This document shows, one piece after another, positions 9,551 to 19,166 of a DNA stretch of 64,000 nt. The notes beneath the pieces are model-generated. The model worked only from the letters and a program-made list of their open reading frames with translations, had not been told where the DNA came from and searched no databases. Source of the DNA: Gammaproteobacteria bacterium (GTDB lineage Bacteria > Pseudomonadota > Gammaproteobacteria > DSM-16500); NCBI GenBank assembly GCA_013286085.1, contig JABDGK010000005.1, positions 1 through 64,000 on the forward strand. The letters are read 5' to 3'. The stretch's first letter is position 1, and each line of letters starts with the position of its first letter. The position numbers and the translations under genes are program-made.

Positions 9551-9630
9551 TAGTGACGGAGTTAGTGTGTAATGCGCAAGGTGAGATTATAATTAGAAGA
9601 TAAGGCTCGTCATCAGGGAAAAGAGTATTT

Positions 9631-11454
9631 ATGCACAGATTTTTTCTAACCACACTGATTTATATAGGTATTTTGTTTGGCCATGCAAATGCAATGGCAC
9701 AGCCTTTGCCTGCGAATCAAGCATTTACCCTGACAGCTTTTATGGATCAAAATAAAGAGCTTGTTTTACAATGGAATATTGCGCCAGGTTATTATCTTTA
9801 TCGTGATCAAATCAAATTAACAGCCACACATGACAGTGCAGCTAAAATAGGTGCGGTGACATTACCCGAAGGTCAGGAAAAGCGCGATGACTTGCATGGT
9901 ATTTTTCAAAGTTATACCGGGTCGTTAACGGTACATGTTCCAACGGCAGCACCACAATCAGGCCGGCTGTCTCTCAATATTGGTTTTCAAGGTTGTTCCA
10001 GTGCAGGTTTTTGCTATCCCCCCATCAAAGATAGTTTAACCGTGAATCTTGCAACGATGACAGGGCCTAGCGATTTAACCGACAATATTATGGGTGACGA
10101 TGTTGTTATGAGCCATAGTAATACCCATCAAACAGACTATGTTACCCGCTTGCTGATGGGGCATAATTTATTTGTCATGGTATTGGGATTTCTGGTTTTG
10201 GGGATATTGTTAGCGTTTACGCCTTGTGTCTTACCGATGGTGCCCATTTTATCGAGTATTATTGTAGGTTATGGCAATGATATCGGTACACGCAAAGCGT
10301 TTTTTTTATCGTTAGCGTATGTATTAGGTATGGCGTGGTCTTATGCGAATGCAGGCATGATTGTGGCGTTAGCGGGCAGTCATATTCAAACTGAGCTGCA
10401 GCAACCCTGGGTGATTGTCTTATTTAGCGGCTTATTTATCGGGTTGGCGCTATCGTTGTTTGGGTTATTTGAAATCCGGTTGCCAAATAAATTGCATCAA
10501 CGCATTGTGAGTTGGAGTCATCGTCACCAAGGTGGTACTTATGTGGGTGTTTTTTTTATGGGGGGATTTTCCACGTTAGTGGTATCGCCTTGTATTAGTG
10601 CTCCACTGGTGGGGGTGCTGAGTTATATCGCTAATAGCGGCAGTGTCTTGTTGGGTGGATTAGCTTTGTTGGCATTGGGCTTGGGTATGGGGTTACCGCT
10701 CTTGTTAGTCGGCACTTCCGCCGGAAAATGGTTGCCGAAATCAGGTCCCTGGATGGATAAGATTAAACAAATATTTGGTTTAATGATGCTGGGGCTAGCT
10801 ATTTGGATGTTAGGGCGCGTATTGCCGGGTGCGGTGACTTTATTTTTATGGGCGTTGCTGACAATCGCCATTGCTGTGTTTGTAACGCGCATGCATCAGT
10901 CGCAAAAAATCTGGGCCAAATTGCACCAAGGGCTTGGTTTAGCATTACTAAGCTATGCGTTAGTGTTAATGGCGAGTGCCGTGTTGGGTTCTGCGGATTT
11001 AGTGAACCCATTCAGTCGGTTTTCGACGTTAGCGGTTACTGCCAAGCAGACGCCTTTTATGATCATAAAAAATATGCAAGATTTGACTATACAATTAGCG
11101 CAAGCCAAACAGAATAAAAAGCCAGTCATACTCGATTTTTATGCGGATTGGTGTACATCGTGTGTGGTGATGGATCGTCATGTGTTTAATCAAGTAGCGG
11201 TTCTGCAGGTGTTACAGCCTTTTGTAGTACTGCGTGCAGATATCACTAAAAATAATGCTTTTGATAAAGCACTGTTAAAACGTTATCAAGTGATTGCGCC
11301 TCCCACGATGGTATTTGTGGATGCAGAAGGAAATCCTATGCCAGAAGCGCAGTTGGTAGGAGAAATGAATGCGAAAGAATTGTTAGTTCGTATTGAGAAT
11401 GTTAGCGATCAACAAAAAATGAAACTATGTCAATCAAAACCCAGTGCGTGTTAG
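9631..11454 (+). CDS. dsbD: Thiol:disulfide interchange protein DsbD
   Basis: DsbD carries electrons from cytoplasmic thioredoxin across the inner membrane to periplasmic DsbC, DsbG and cytochrome maturation proteins. The 607-residue product has a signal peptide (about 1-23) and a periplasmic alpha domain with Cys122 and Cys128 (GCSSAGFCYP). Eight membrane helices follow, bearing the two conserved cysteines (AFTPCVLPMVP, Cys199, and VVSPCISAPLVG). A C-terminal thioredoxin domain carries Cys508 and Cys511 (DWCTSC). All six redox cysteines are present. It is transcribed away from groES and is followed 44 bases later by gshA, which makes a thiol-redox neighbourhood. Confidence 0.96.
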   Translation: MHRFFLTTLIYIGILFGHANAMAQPLPANQAFTLTAFMDQNKELVLQWNIAPGYYLYRDQIKLTATHDSAAKIGAVTLPEGQEKRDDLHGIFQSYTGSLTVHVPTAAPQSGRLSLNIGFQGCSSAGFCYPPIKDSLTVNLATMTGPSDLTDNIMGDDVVMSHSNTHQTDYVTRLLMGHNLFVMVLGFLVLGILLAFTPCVLPMVPILSSIIVGYGNDIGTRKAFFLSLAYVLGMAWSYANAGMIVALAGSHIQTELQQPWVIVLFSGLFIGLALSLFGLFEIRLPNKLHQRIVSWSHRHQGGTYVGVFFMGGFSTLVVSPCISAPLVGVLSYIANSGSVLLGGLALLALGLGMGLPLLLVGTSAGKWLPKSGPWMDKIKQIFGLMMLGLAIWMLGRVLPGAVTLFLWALLTIAIAVFVTRMHQSQKIWAKLHQGLGLALLSYALVLMASAVLGSADLVNPFSRFSTLAVTAKQTPFMIIKNMQDLTIQLAQAKQNKKPVILDFYADWCTSCVVMDRHVFNQVAVLQVLQPFVVLRADITKNNAFDKALLKRYQVIAPPTMVFVDAEGNPMPEAQLVGEMNAKELLVRIENVSDQQKMKLCQSKPSAC

Positions 11455-11498
11455 ATCATCACGGATAGCGGATAATTATCACAAAAAAAGGAAATGCT

Positions 11499-12809
11499 AT
11501 GTCGCAAACTGAAATAGTTCAAACGCCACATTTAGCAACGGTTTTAACGGGGCCATTGCAGTTATTGGAGAAGCAGGTTTTAGATAAGCAGGCAGACATT
11601 GAAGCGTGGTTTCAGACGCAATGGCGATTAAGTCCCGCACCTATCTATGGTTCGGTGGACTTGCGTAACTCGGGATTTAAATTAGCACCGGTTGACATGA
11701 ATTTATTTCCAGCTGGATTTAATAATATTCAACTAAATCCTGCCTTTGTGAAATTTTCAATTGACGCAGCGAAACATGTAATTCAACAGTTGTCACCACA
11801 GGCAAAAAATATTTTACTCATACCCGAAAATCATACGCGCAATCTTTTTTATTGGGAAAGTGTGGGTGCATTGGTAGTCGTGTTGACGGGTGCCGGTTTT
11901 GTTGTGCGGGTCGGTTCTTTGTTGCCTGACTTGTTAGAGCCGCGCGAACATCCATTAGCAGATGGTAGCCATATAAAAATTGAGCCTGTCAGACGCGAGC
12001 ATGATAAATTACACGTGGATGGTTTTTCTCCCGATTTGATTTTGTTAAATAATGATTTATCGGATGGTATCCCGGAAATTTTGCAAGGTTTGCAGCAGCC
12101 CATCACACCACCGGCCGAATTGGGTTGGAGTCAGCGCTTGAAGTCAGAGCATTTCCAATATTATGCCAACGTGGTTGATGAATTCGCGAAAATCATACAA
12201 ATAGATCCTTGGTTAATCGCGCCTTTATTTCGGCAATGCGGTGATATTGATTTTATGCGGCGAGAGGGTGAAGAATGTTTAGCGTCGCATGTCGATGCCT
12301 TATTAACAGCCATGAAACAAAAATATGCGGAATATAATATCCCACAGCAGCCGTATATCGTCATTAAAGCCGATGCGGGTACTTATGGCATGGCTATCAT
12401 GATGGTGCGTAGTGTGGATGAAGTGTTATCACTGAATCGTAAACAGCGCACCCATATGTCGAAGTCTAAAGGCGGACAGCCTGTGCGTAGTGTGATTATC
12501 CAAGAAGGTGTGTATACGTTTGAAACCTGGGGTGCAGATAACGCTGTTGCTGAGCCAGTTGTTTATTTGTGGGGTGAACGCGTGATCGGGGGGTTTTATC
12601 GTGTGCATAAAGACCGCGGTGTCGATGAAAATTTAAATTCACCCGGCATGCATTTTGAACCGTTGGTATTTTCAAAAAATTGTCACGAACCATCGAAGCC
12701 GCCTGTGATGGGTGAATGTCAGAATCGTTTTTATGCGTATGGCGTGATTGCACGTTTGAGTATGTTAGCTGCTGCACGTGAAATTCTCGATCAAAAGGGA
12801 CGGCCATGA
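11499..12809 (+). CDS. gshA: Glutamate-cysteine ligase, proteobacterial (T. ferrooxidans-type) family
   Basis: The 436-residue protein matches the separate GshA family first named for Thiobacillus ferrooxidans, not the E. coli type: SVDLRNSGFKLAPVDMNLFPAGFNN near residue 50 and IKADAGTYGMAIMMVR near residue 290. It joins glutamate and cysteine, the first step of glutathione synthesis. The gshB start overlaps its stop by four bases (ATGA), so the two are translationally coupled. The start at 11499 follows AAAGGA. The motifs and the gshB partner make the call firm. Confidence 0.93.
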   Translation: MSQTEIVQTPHLATVLTGPLQLLEKQVLDKQADIEAWFQTQWRLSPAPIYGSVDLRNSGFKLAPVDMNLFPAGFNNIQLNPAFVKFSIDAAKHVIQQLSPQAKNILLIPENHTRNLFYWESVGALVVVLTGAGFVVRVGSLLPDLLEPREHPLADGSHIKIEPVRREHDKLHVDGFSPDLILLNNDLSDGIPEILQGLQQPITPPAELGWSQRLKSEHFQYYANVVDEFAKIIQIDPWLIAPLFRQCGDIDFMRREGEECLASHVDALLTAMKQKYAEYNIPQQPYIVIKADAGTYGMAIMMVRSVDEVLSLNRKQRTHMSKSKGGQPVRSVIIQEGVYTFETWGADNAVAEPVVYLWGERVIGGFYRVHKDRGVDENLNSPGMHFEPLVFSKNCHEPSKPPVMGECQNRFYAYGVIARLSMLAAAREILDQKGRP

Positions 12810-13771
12810 CAAAACGTCTAGGTGTTGTGATGGATCCCATTGGATCCATTAATTTTAAAAAAGATAGTACGCTTGCGATGTTATTGGAAGCAGCACGACG
12901 TGGTTGGGCGATTTATTATTTTGAGCAAAAAGATGTATTTTTGCGTGATGGTGTGGCGTATGGCAAGAGTCGATTATTACAGGTTTTTGCCGACAAAAAT
13001 CATTGGTTTGAATTGGGTGTTGAGGCCGAGATACCATTAGCATCGTTACAACTTATCTTGATGCGTAAGGACCCACCGTTTGATCGTGAATATATTTATA
13101 CGACTTATATTTTAGAACAAGCAGCCGAAGCGGGTGCTTTCGTAGTGAATAAGCCACAATCATTGCGTGATGCGAATGAGAAATTATTTACGGCTTGGTT
13201 CCCTGCCTGTTGTCCGCCGACGTTGGTAACACGTAGCATGGCATTGTTGAGAGAGTTTTATCGCGAACAGCAAGATATTATTTGTAAGCCACTGGATGGG
13301 ATGGGTGGAGCATCTATTTTTCATTTACAACCAAAGGATCCGAATGCATCCGTTGTGTTTGAAGTGCTGACACAGCGTGAAACGCAATTCATGATGGCGC
13401 AGCGTTTTATTCCAGATATCACGGCGGGTGATAAACGTATTTTGTTGATTAATGGCGAGCCGATTCCTTTTGCGCTAGCAAGGATTCCGGGTGAGGGGGA
13501 ATGGCGCGGTAATTTGGCGGCGGGTGCAGAAGGTGTAGCGCAGCCATTAACAGCGCGTGATCGTTGGATTTGTCAGCAAGTGGGCCCGGTGTTGCGTGAG
13601 AAAGGATTGTATTTTGTTGGTATTGATGTGATTGGGGATTTTCTCACAGAAATTAATGTGACAAGCCCAACCTGTATTCGTGAGTTAGATGAGCAATGTC
13701 ATTTGAATATTGCGGGTGTGTTATTTGATTGTCTTGAGCGGGATATGCAGAACAAAAAAAAGCCTGCATAG
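12806..13771 (+). CDS. gshB: Glutathione synthetase
   Basis: GshB adds glycine to gamma-glutamylcysteine. The 321-residue ATP-grasp protein shows the family N-terminus GVVMDPIGSINFKKDSTLAM, the segment LILMRKDPPFDREYIY, the ATP-site KPLDGMGGASIF, and the metal/product-site FVGIDVIGDFLTEINVTSP. It overlaps gshA by four bases. Its last codons, coding Lys-Lys-Lys-Pro-Ala, lie inside the terminator stem. Confidence 0.98.
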   Translation: MTKRLGVVMDPIGSINFKKDSTLAMLLEAARRGWAIYYFEQKDVFLRDGVAYGKSRLLQVFADKNHWFELGVEAEIPLASLQLILMRKDPPFDREYIYTTYILEQAAEAGAFVVNKPQSLRDANEKLFTAWFPACCPPTLVTRSMALLREFYREQQDIICKPLDGMGGASIFHLQPKDPNASVVFEVLTQRETQFMMAQRFIPDITAGDKRILLINGEPIPFALARIPGEGEWRGNLAAGAEGVAQPLTARDRWICQQVGPVLREKGLYFVGIDVIGDFLTEINVTSPTCIRELDEQCHLNIAGVLFDCLERDMQNKKKPA

Positions 13772-13784
13772 CGCAGGCTTTTAA
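13754..13784. terminator. Bidirectional terminator between gshB and a secreted orphan
   Basis: AGCCTGC (13761-13767) pairs with GCAGGCT (13773-13779). Eight A precede the stem and TTTT follows, so it can serve both convergent genes. The gshB stop codon (13769-13771) lies in the loop. Confidence 0.85.
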
Positions 13785-13799
13785 AATAAAGATTAAATT

Positions 13800-14486
13800 T
13801 TATGGGCAAAAGACAGGTGTATTGCTGATAACAGCATACCCACCTGGCGCTGGATTGCCTGCGCCACTTTGACTTGGTTTCAGTTGCCAGGTTGTGTTAT
13901 GGCTAGCAGCTGTACCGGGGCAGCAATCAATATAGTAATTGTTGTTAGCACTTTGAGCTGTTGGTGCAGTAGGTAGGGTAAATTTCGCGCTGCATGTATT
14001 CACACCCCACCCATTTAGCGTATAAGCTTTGGATACAGTTAATGTCTCGGTAGTGCCGCCAGTAACGACGATATTTTTGTCTATTTGCATAGTCTGTCCG
14101 GTGGTATTGCCACCCACCGAAGTCACTCCGCTGCTAGAGCCAGTAATTGAAAAGGCTGTCCATCCGTTGCATCCTTGTTGGAAAAGTGGAATGTAGCCGG
14201 TTGTTGGCAGCCCAATTGTCGAGCTCATTTTGGTAATTGCTGCTGAGATCGTTGTATTCTGACCGCAGTGGCTTGTCCAGCCCCCTTGTGGCCCTCCAGG
14301 GATATACATGGCGTTAGCAGTTGTGAAGGTAACCTGCGCACTCGTAGGTGCTCCACTAGTCGAAGTAACGCTAACGGAGGATCTTGTTAGTGATGAGCTA
14401 TCTCCAGCTACACTGATAAGAGGATAAAGAAGACCCATTACCAATAGCCAGGATTTGCTGAATCGTACGCCAGTAAACAACTTCAT
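13800..14486 (-). CDS. Secreted Ser/Thr/Gly-rich orphan protein
   Basis: The 228-residue product begins with a clear signal peptide (basic start, hydrophobic WLLVMGLLYPLISVAG, cleavage near residue 28). The mature part is rich in Ser, Thr, Gly and Asn with predicted short strands and six or seven cysteines (SHCGQN, QQGCNGW, NTCSAKF, DCCPG, VFCP) that could form disulfides. I do not recognise it. It should be periplasmic, outer-membrane associated or secreted. AGGTGA sits three bases before the ATG. A TATAAT about 60 bases upstream is a plausible promoter. It is convergent with gshB. Confidence 0.7.
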   Translation of the reverse strand: MKLFTGVRFSKSWLLVMGLLYPLISVAGDSSSLTRSSVSVTSTSGAPTSAQVTFTTANAMYIPGGPQGGWTSHCGQNTTISAAITKMSSTIGLPTTGYIPLFQQGCNGWTAFSITGSSSGVTSVGGNTTGQTMQIDKNIVVTGGTTETLTVSKAYTLNGWGVNTCSAKFTLPTAPTAQSANNNYYIDCCPGTAASHNTTWQLKPSQSGAGNPAPGGYAVISNTPVFCP

Positions 14487-14910
14487 GATTCACCTCATTA
14501 ATGATAGTCAGTTCGTGTTAAGATCTACCTAAAGCAATTATAACACATAGAACTACAGCCTAATGTGTGTGCTTAGGTATTGGCGGGTATCGATATAACT
14601 TATTGTTAAATAATAAATAAATAGATTTTTTAGTGCCGACTATGGGTTGCTAGTTGCGAGTGAAAAGAGAAGCATGGCGTTTAGTGTCTTAACAATATGA
14701 TTCTACACATCAATTCCAAGTGCTCCGCAGGGTTACATGCTGTCAAGGTAATTGGTGTGTCAAGAGCTAGGTAGAAATATTATACGTCTGTGTTACACTT
14801 TGTTTCCTTTCTTATTTTCTGTTATTTCCACAATAATATAGAACCCTCGCGCTTTTCATATCATCGCAACATCCTGATAGATCCAATTATTTTACGTAGT
14901 AGGAATTTAC
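14487..14910. other. Intergenic region without a recognised gene
   Basis: About 420 AT-rich bases separate the divergent secreted orphan and dprA. The left part carries a -10-like TATAAT for the secreted orphan on the reverse strand. AGGA just before 14911 is the dprA ribosome site. I see no RNA gene, repeat or coding region here. Confidence 0.5.
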
Positions 14911-16026
14911 ATGCCTCACCCAAAAACCGAACTCGCCTATTGGCTTGCAGCATTACATTTGCCTGGCATAGGCCCTGTTAAAATCCACCGTTGGCTGCAG
15001 CATTTTTCTAATTTAGAAAAACTGTTTCAAGCCAATGTAGCAGAGCTAACGGTAGCTGGCTTAACGCCGACAGAAATCCAACGCGTGCAACATCCAGACT
15101 GGCGTGCTGTCGATGCGGATTTGTCTTGGGCAGAAAAACCCGATTGTCACATTGTGACGATGCAGGATGCTGCCTATCCTCTATTATTAAAAGAATTATC
15201 CGATGCACCGATCGTATTGTATGTGCGTGGCTCAGTCGAAAAATTATCATTACCACAAATTGCAATGGTCGGTTCGCGTCATCCCACTGTTATCGGTAAG
15301 GAAACAGCAGAACAGTTTGCTAATAACCTAGTGCAAGCTGGATTAGTGGTGACGAGTGGCTTAGCAGCCGGCATTGATGCGGCTTGTCATCGCGGTGCAT
15401 TAATGGCTGGGTCAACCATTGCTGTCACTGGCGCTGGTTTAAATCATATTTATCCAGCAACGCACCGTCGTTTGGCCGATGCAATTGCGGCAACGGGTGC
15501 GTTGGTTTCTGAATTTCCACCGAGTATGCCGCCTGTCGCAAAAAATTTTCCGCGTCGCAATCGTATTATTAGTGGGTTAAGTTTGGGGGTGGTTGTGATA
15601 GAAGCCGCCTTGCGAAGTGGCTCATTGATTACGGCACGTTCTGCGGTTGAGCAAGGTCGAGAGGTGTTTGCTATGCCAGGCTCTATTCATAACCCACTCG
15701 CAAAAGGTTGCCACCAGTTAATTCGTGATGGTGCTAAGTTAATTGAGATAGCAGAGGATATTTTGGACGAGCTGGGTCCCTTGTGGCAGACGGTATCGCA
15801 GTCGCAACTTGATAAAACAATAATCAAAAATCCCCCACTTTTAGAGAAAAAATATCGTGATTTCTTGGCCAATATTGATTATAGCGTTACGCCAGTTGAC
15901 ACAATAATCATACGAAGTGGATTGACGGCGGGCGAAGTTTCCTCCATGCTGTTAGCGTTAGAATTGCAGGGTCTGATTATTTTTGCACCAGGTGGGTATA
16001 TCCGTTTAGCCAGCAATTATTGTTAA
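14911..16026 (+). CDS. dprA: DNA processing protein DprA
   Basis: DprA loads RecA onto incoming single-stranded DNA during natural transformation. The 371-residue protein has an N-terminal helix-hairpin-helix-like domain (LPGIGPVKIHRWL), the Rossmann-like core with MVGSRHPT, SGLAAGIDAACHRGAL, FPRRNRIISGLS and SGSLITARSA, and a C-terminal winged-helix domain. Length and motifs are normal. It opens the dprA-smg-topA block seen in many gammaproteobacteria. With comM at 51454 it suggests competence may exist. Confidence 0.97.
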   Translation: MPHPKTELAYWLAALHLPGIGPVKIHRWLQHFSNLEKLFQANVAELTVAGLTPTEIQRVQHPDWRAVDADLSWAEKPDCHIVTMQDAAYPLLLKELSDAPIVLYVRGSVEKLSLPQIAMVGSRHPTVIGKETAEQFANNLVQAGLVVTSGLAAGIDAACHRGALMAGSTIAVTGAGLNHIYPATHRRLADAIAATGALVSEFPPSMPPVAKNFPRRNRIISGLSLGVVVIEAALRSGSLITARSAVEQGREVFAMPGSIHNPLAKGCHQLIRDGAKLIEIAEDILDELGPLWQTVSQSQLDKTIIKNPPLLEKKYRDFLANIDYSVTPVDTIIIRSGLTAGEVSSMLLALELQGLIIFAPGGYIRLASNYC

Positions 16027-16052
16027 AAAAACATTAAGTTAGTATGGTGATT

Positions 16053-16520
16053 ATGTTCGAAGTATTGATGTTTATTTTTGAAAATTACATGGATAGTAAT
16101 GTTTCGTTGCGAGCGGATAACCAAACTATTGTGTTAGAACTTGAGAATGTCGGTTTCACGCGATATGAAATTGATCGAGCATTGGATTGGTTGGAAGGGT
16201 TAAGCCGATTTCAAACAGCGGTTGACTCAGCACCCATGCTAGTATCACCGTCGATACGTTATTATTTGTCTGAAGAAAGTGAGCAACTGGGCGTAGACGG
16301 TAGAGGGTTTTTATTATACTTGGAACAATTGGGTATTCTCGATCCAGTCATGCGTGAAGTTGTTATCGATAGGGTCATGGCCCTCGACCATAAAGAAGTT
16401 GATATGGGTCGAATCAAATGGGTCGTATTAATGGTGTTGTTTAGCCAGCCAGATAAAAAATCAGCATTGTCATTGTTACAGGATATGATTCTGTCTGATG
16501 CGTTTGATGTTTTACATTAG
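16053..16520 (+). CDS. smg: Smg family protein (DUF494)
   Basis: The ATG at 16053 is preferred because the product then begins MFEVLMFIFENY like other Smg proteins; an in-frame ATG at 16044 has no better ribosome site. The 155-residue soluble helical protein belongs to the Smg/DUF494 family, whose function is unknown. Its place between dprA and topA is conserved. The stop codon shares its last base with a long palindromic element. Confidence 0.93.
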   Translation: MFEVLMFIFENYMDSNVSLRADNQTIVLELENVGFTRYEIDRALDWLEGLSRFQTAVDSAPMLVSPSIRYYLSEESEQLGVDGRGFLLYLEQLGILDPVMREVVIDRVMALDHKEVDMGRIKWVVLMVLFSQPDKKSALSLLQDMILSDAFDVLH

Positions 16521-16662
16521 GGACTGTTGACAATTCTACTATGCTGGTCGAAAAACCGCGATTTTCTGCGCTCCGATGCTCACATACCACCCACGTATGC
16601 TCCGCTTCGGTGCTCGAAAATCACGATTTTTCGCCTCAGCCTAGCGAATTGTCAACAGCCCC
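16520..16662. mobile_element. 143-bp palindromic element (MITE-like)
   Basis: The left end GGGACTGTTGACAATT (16520-16535) is inverted at the right end as AATTGTCAACAGCCCC (16647-16662). The interior is also nearly palindromic: GGTCGAAAAACCGCGATTTT faces AAAATCACGATTTTTCG. The whole can fold into one long imperfect hairpin centred near 16590. There is no coding capacity. It looks like a non-autonomous transposon inserted at the smg stop codon. I see no second copy in the window. Confidence 0.75.
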
Positions 16663-16722
16663 TAGAGCAATTCAGCTCACACAACAGTATTTTCGTTATT
16701 TCGCTGAGGAAGACTTACTGAT

Positions 16723-19020
16723 ATGTCTAAAAGCTTAGTCATTGTTGAATCCCCAGCCAAAGCCAAAACCGTTAAAAAGTTTATTGGCTCTGGCTATGAA
16801 GTATTAGCTTCGTACGGTCACGTACGAGATTTGTTGCCCAAAGAAGGGGCGGTTGATACGGCGCATGATTTTTCGATGCGTTATGAGTTAATTGAAAAAA
16901 ATGCCAAACATGTGGCAGCCATCGTGAAAGCGATGAATAAAGCCGACGTTTTATATCTCGCGACCGATCCGGATCGTGAGGGTGAAGCAATTTCTTGGCA
17001 TATTTACGATATTTTACGGGAGCGTGAGTTACTGACCAATAAACCCGTGCGTCGCGTTGTATTCCATGAAATTACGAAATCCGCAGTACAAGCGGCAATC
17101 GATAATCCGCGAGCGATTTCGATGGACTTAGTGAATGCGCAACAAGCACGCCGTGCATTAGATTACTTGGTGGGTTTTAATTTATCCCCCTTGTTGTGGC
17201 GCAAAGTACGTCGTGGTTTGTCGGCGGGTCGCGTGCAAAGTCCAGCACTCAGAATGATTGTTGAGCGTGAAGAAGAAATCGAAAAATTTCAAAGCCAAGA
17301 ATATTGGGATATTGCTGCAGAAACCCAGTCCGGCGATCATCCGTTTAATGCTAAGCTAACGATATATCAAGGCAACAAAGTCGAACAGTTCACCGTCACC
17401 AACAAAGATCAAGCCGAAGATGTGCGCAAGCACTTGTTAAAAGCCGCTAACGGCAAATTACAAGTGAAAAAAGTGGATAAGAAGCAGCGCAAACGTAATC
17501 CAGCAGCGCCTTTTATTACATCGACATTGCAACAGGAAGCAGCACGTAAATTAGGTTTTACCGCACAAAAAACCATGCGAACCGCGCAGCAATTATATGA
17601 AGGTATCGATATTGGTGCGGGCGCTGTCGGTTTGATTTCCTATATGCGTACTGACTCGGTGAGTTTGGCTGCAGAAGCCGTTGCCGAAATTCGTGAATTT
17701 ATTGCAGGAAAATACGGTAAAAAGAATGTGCCGGCTGAGTCACCGGTTTATAAGACGAAAGCGAAGAATGCACAAGAAGCACATGAAGCAATTCGACCAA
17801 CATTGGTAGCGCAAACACCGGAGTCGTTAACGGAGTTTTTGACCGTCGAGCAATATAAATTGTATGACTTGATTTGGAAGCGTACTGTTGCGAGTCAAAT
17901 GATTCATGCAACGATTGATACCGTGGCGGTGGATTTAGCTTGTGGTGACGATAGTAATTTCCGTGCTAATGGCCATGTGATTGCAGATCCCGGTTTTATG
18001 CATGTGTACCAAGAAGGGATTGATGATAAAAAAGCAGATCAAGATGAAGAACAGCGTATTTTACCACCCTTAAAAGTGGGTGAAGAAGTCAATCTCAATG
18101 AAGTCAAGTGTAATCAGCATTTCACAGAACCACCACCACGTTATTCGGAAGCGACGTTGATTAAAACATTAGAAGAATTTGGCATTGGTCGTCCATCCAC
18201 TTACGCTGCAATTATTTATACGTTACAACATCGTGAATATGTTGTATTAGAACAGAAGCGTTTTAAGCCGACCGATGTTGGTCGTGTCGTGAATAAGTTT
18301 CTCACCAAATATTTCACGCGTTACGTGGATTATGATTTTACCGCGAAGTTAGAAGACGATTTGGATGAAGTGTCACGCGGTGAAAAAGAATGGGTGCCGT
18401 TGCTAGAAGGTTTTTGGCAACCATTCAAGAGCTTGGTGGATGAAATTCTTGAAACCGTACAACGCAAAGATGTGACGCAAGAAGCAATCGACGAAAATTG
18501 CCCGCAATGTAGCAAGCCGCTGTCAATTCGTTTGGGTCGTCATAGTCGTTTTATTGGTTGCACCGGTTATCCAGAATGTACCTATACACGCAGTGTCGAT
18601 GAAGATAAATCGGAAGCGGCACAACCGGATATTGTTGAAGGTAGAGAGTGTCCGAAGTGTGCATCCGCATTGCAGGTGAAGGTCGGTCGTTACGGTAAAT
18701 TTATTGGTTGTAGTAACTATCCGAATTGCAAGTTTTTGGAATCTCTCCAAAAACCGGCTGATACGGGCGTGGATTGTCCCGAGTGTCATCAAGGTAAAAT
18801 TTTGAAGCGTCGCTCGCGTAATGGGAAGATATTTTTCTCATGTGGTCGCTATCCGGATTGTAAATATGCCTTATGGAATGAGCCAGTTGCTAAGGCATGT
18901 CCGAAATGCGCATGGCCATTATTGACATTAAAAACCACAAAAAAGCGTGGCACCGAGTTGGTTTGTCCGCATACACCGTGTGATTTCACGCAACCGTATG
19001 AAAAGGCTGAAGCAGAGTAG
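16723..19020 (+). CDS. topA: DNA topoisomerase I
   Basis: Type IA topoisomerase that relaxes negative supercoils. The 765-residue protein has the TOPRIM start SLVIVESPAKAKTVKKF, the acidic ATDPDREGEAISWH motif, and the catalytic tyrosine at about residue 307 (SYMRTDS). The C-terminal region carries four Cys4 zinc-ribbon modules (starts CPQC, CPKC, CPEC, CPKC). E. coli TopA has three intact zinc ribbons, so the fourth module is a small difference. GAGGA precedes the ATG. Family order suggests it is read with dprA and smg, though the palindromic element intervenes. Confidence 0.99.
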   Translation: MSKSLVIVESPAKAKTVKKFIGSGYEVLASYGHVRDLLPKEGAVDTAHDFSMRYELIEKNAKHVAAIVKAMNKADVLYLATDPDREGEAISWHIYDILRERELLTNKPVRRVVFHEITKSAVQAAIDNPRAISMDLVNAQQARRALDYLVGFNLSPLLWRKVRRGLSAGRVQSPALRMIVEREEEIEKFQSQEYWDIAAETQSGDHPFNAKLTIYQGNKVEQFTVTNKDQAEDVRKHLLKAANGKLQVKKVDKKQRKRNPAAPFITSTLQQEAARKLGFTAQKTMRTAQQLYEGIDIGAGAVGLISYMRTDSVSLAAEAVAEIREFIAGKYGKKNVPAESPVYKTKAKNAQEAHEAIRPTLVAQTPESLTEFLTVEQYKLYDLIWKRTVASQMIHATIDTVAVDLACGDDSNFRANGHVIADPGFMHVYQEGIDDKKADQDEEQRILPPLKVGEEVNLNEVKCNQHFTEPPPRYSEATLIKTLEEFGIGRPSTYAAIIYTLQHREYVVLEQKRFKPTDVGRVVNKFLTKYFTRYVDYDFTAKLEDDLDEVSRGEKEWVPLLEGFWQPFKSLVDEILETVQRKDVTQEAIDENCPQCSKPLSIRLGRHSRFIGCTGYPECTYTRSVDEDKSEAAQPDIVEGRECPKCASALQVKVGRYGKFIGCSNYPNCKFLESLQKPADTGVDCPECHQGKILKRRSRNGKIFFSCGRYPDCKYALWNEPVAKACPKCAWPLLTLKTTKKRGTELVCPHTPCDFTQPYEKAEAE

Positions 19021-19034
19021 ATTTTTTTATTATC

Positions 19035-19101
19035 GCAGGGTGGACAAAGCGCAGCGTGTCCACCAAATCCTGGCGGACACGCTGCGCTTTGTCCACCCTG
19101 C
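19035..19101. repeat. Dispersed palindrome, family 1
   Basis: GCAGGGTGGACAAAGCGCAG pairs with the inverted arm ending at 19101 around the loop AATCC. This is a near-perfect copy of the palindrome at 458-510, 15 bases after the topA stop. Its right end directly touches the PmrA-like box of the next gene. Confidence 0.9.
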
Positions 19102-19133
19102 GTAATATTACCTTAAGCTTTCCTGTCTATAAT
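19101..19133 (+). promoter_or_regulatory. PmrA-like box with perfect -10 element
   Basis: CGTAATATT (19101-19109) and CTTAAGCTT (19112-19120) are separated by two bases. The first half-site differs from cTTAATatT only by G for T. TATAAT (19128-19133) starts 15 bases after the second TTAA (19113), the same geometry as at 704-736 and 1610-1641. It drives the membrane orphan at 19167. Confidence 0.55.
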
Positions 19134-19166
19134 TTACCCATATTTTAATAGCTCTTTGGGGCTTAT

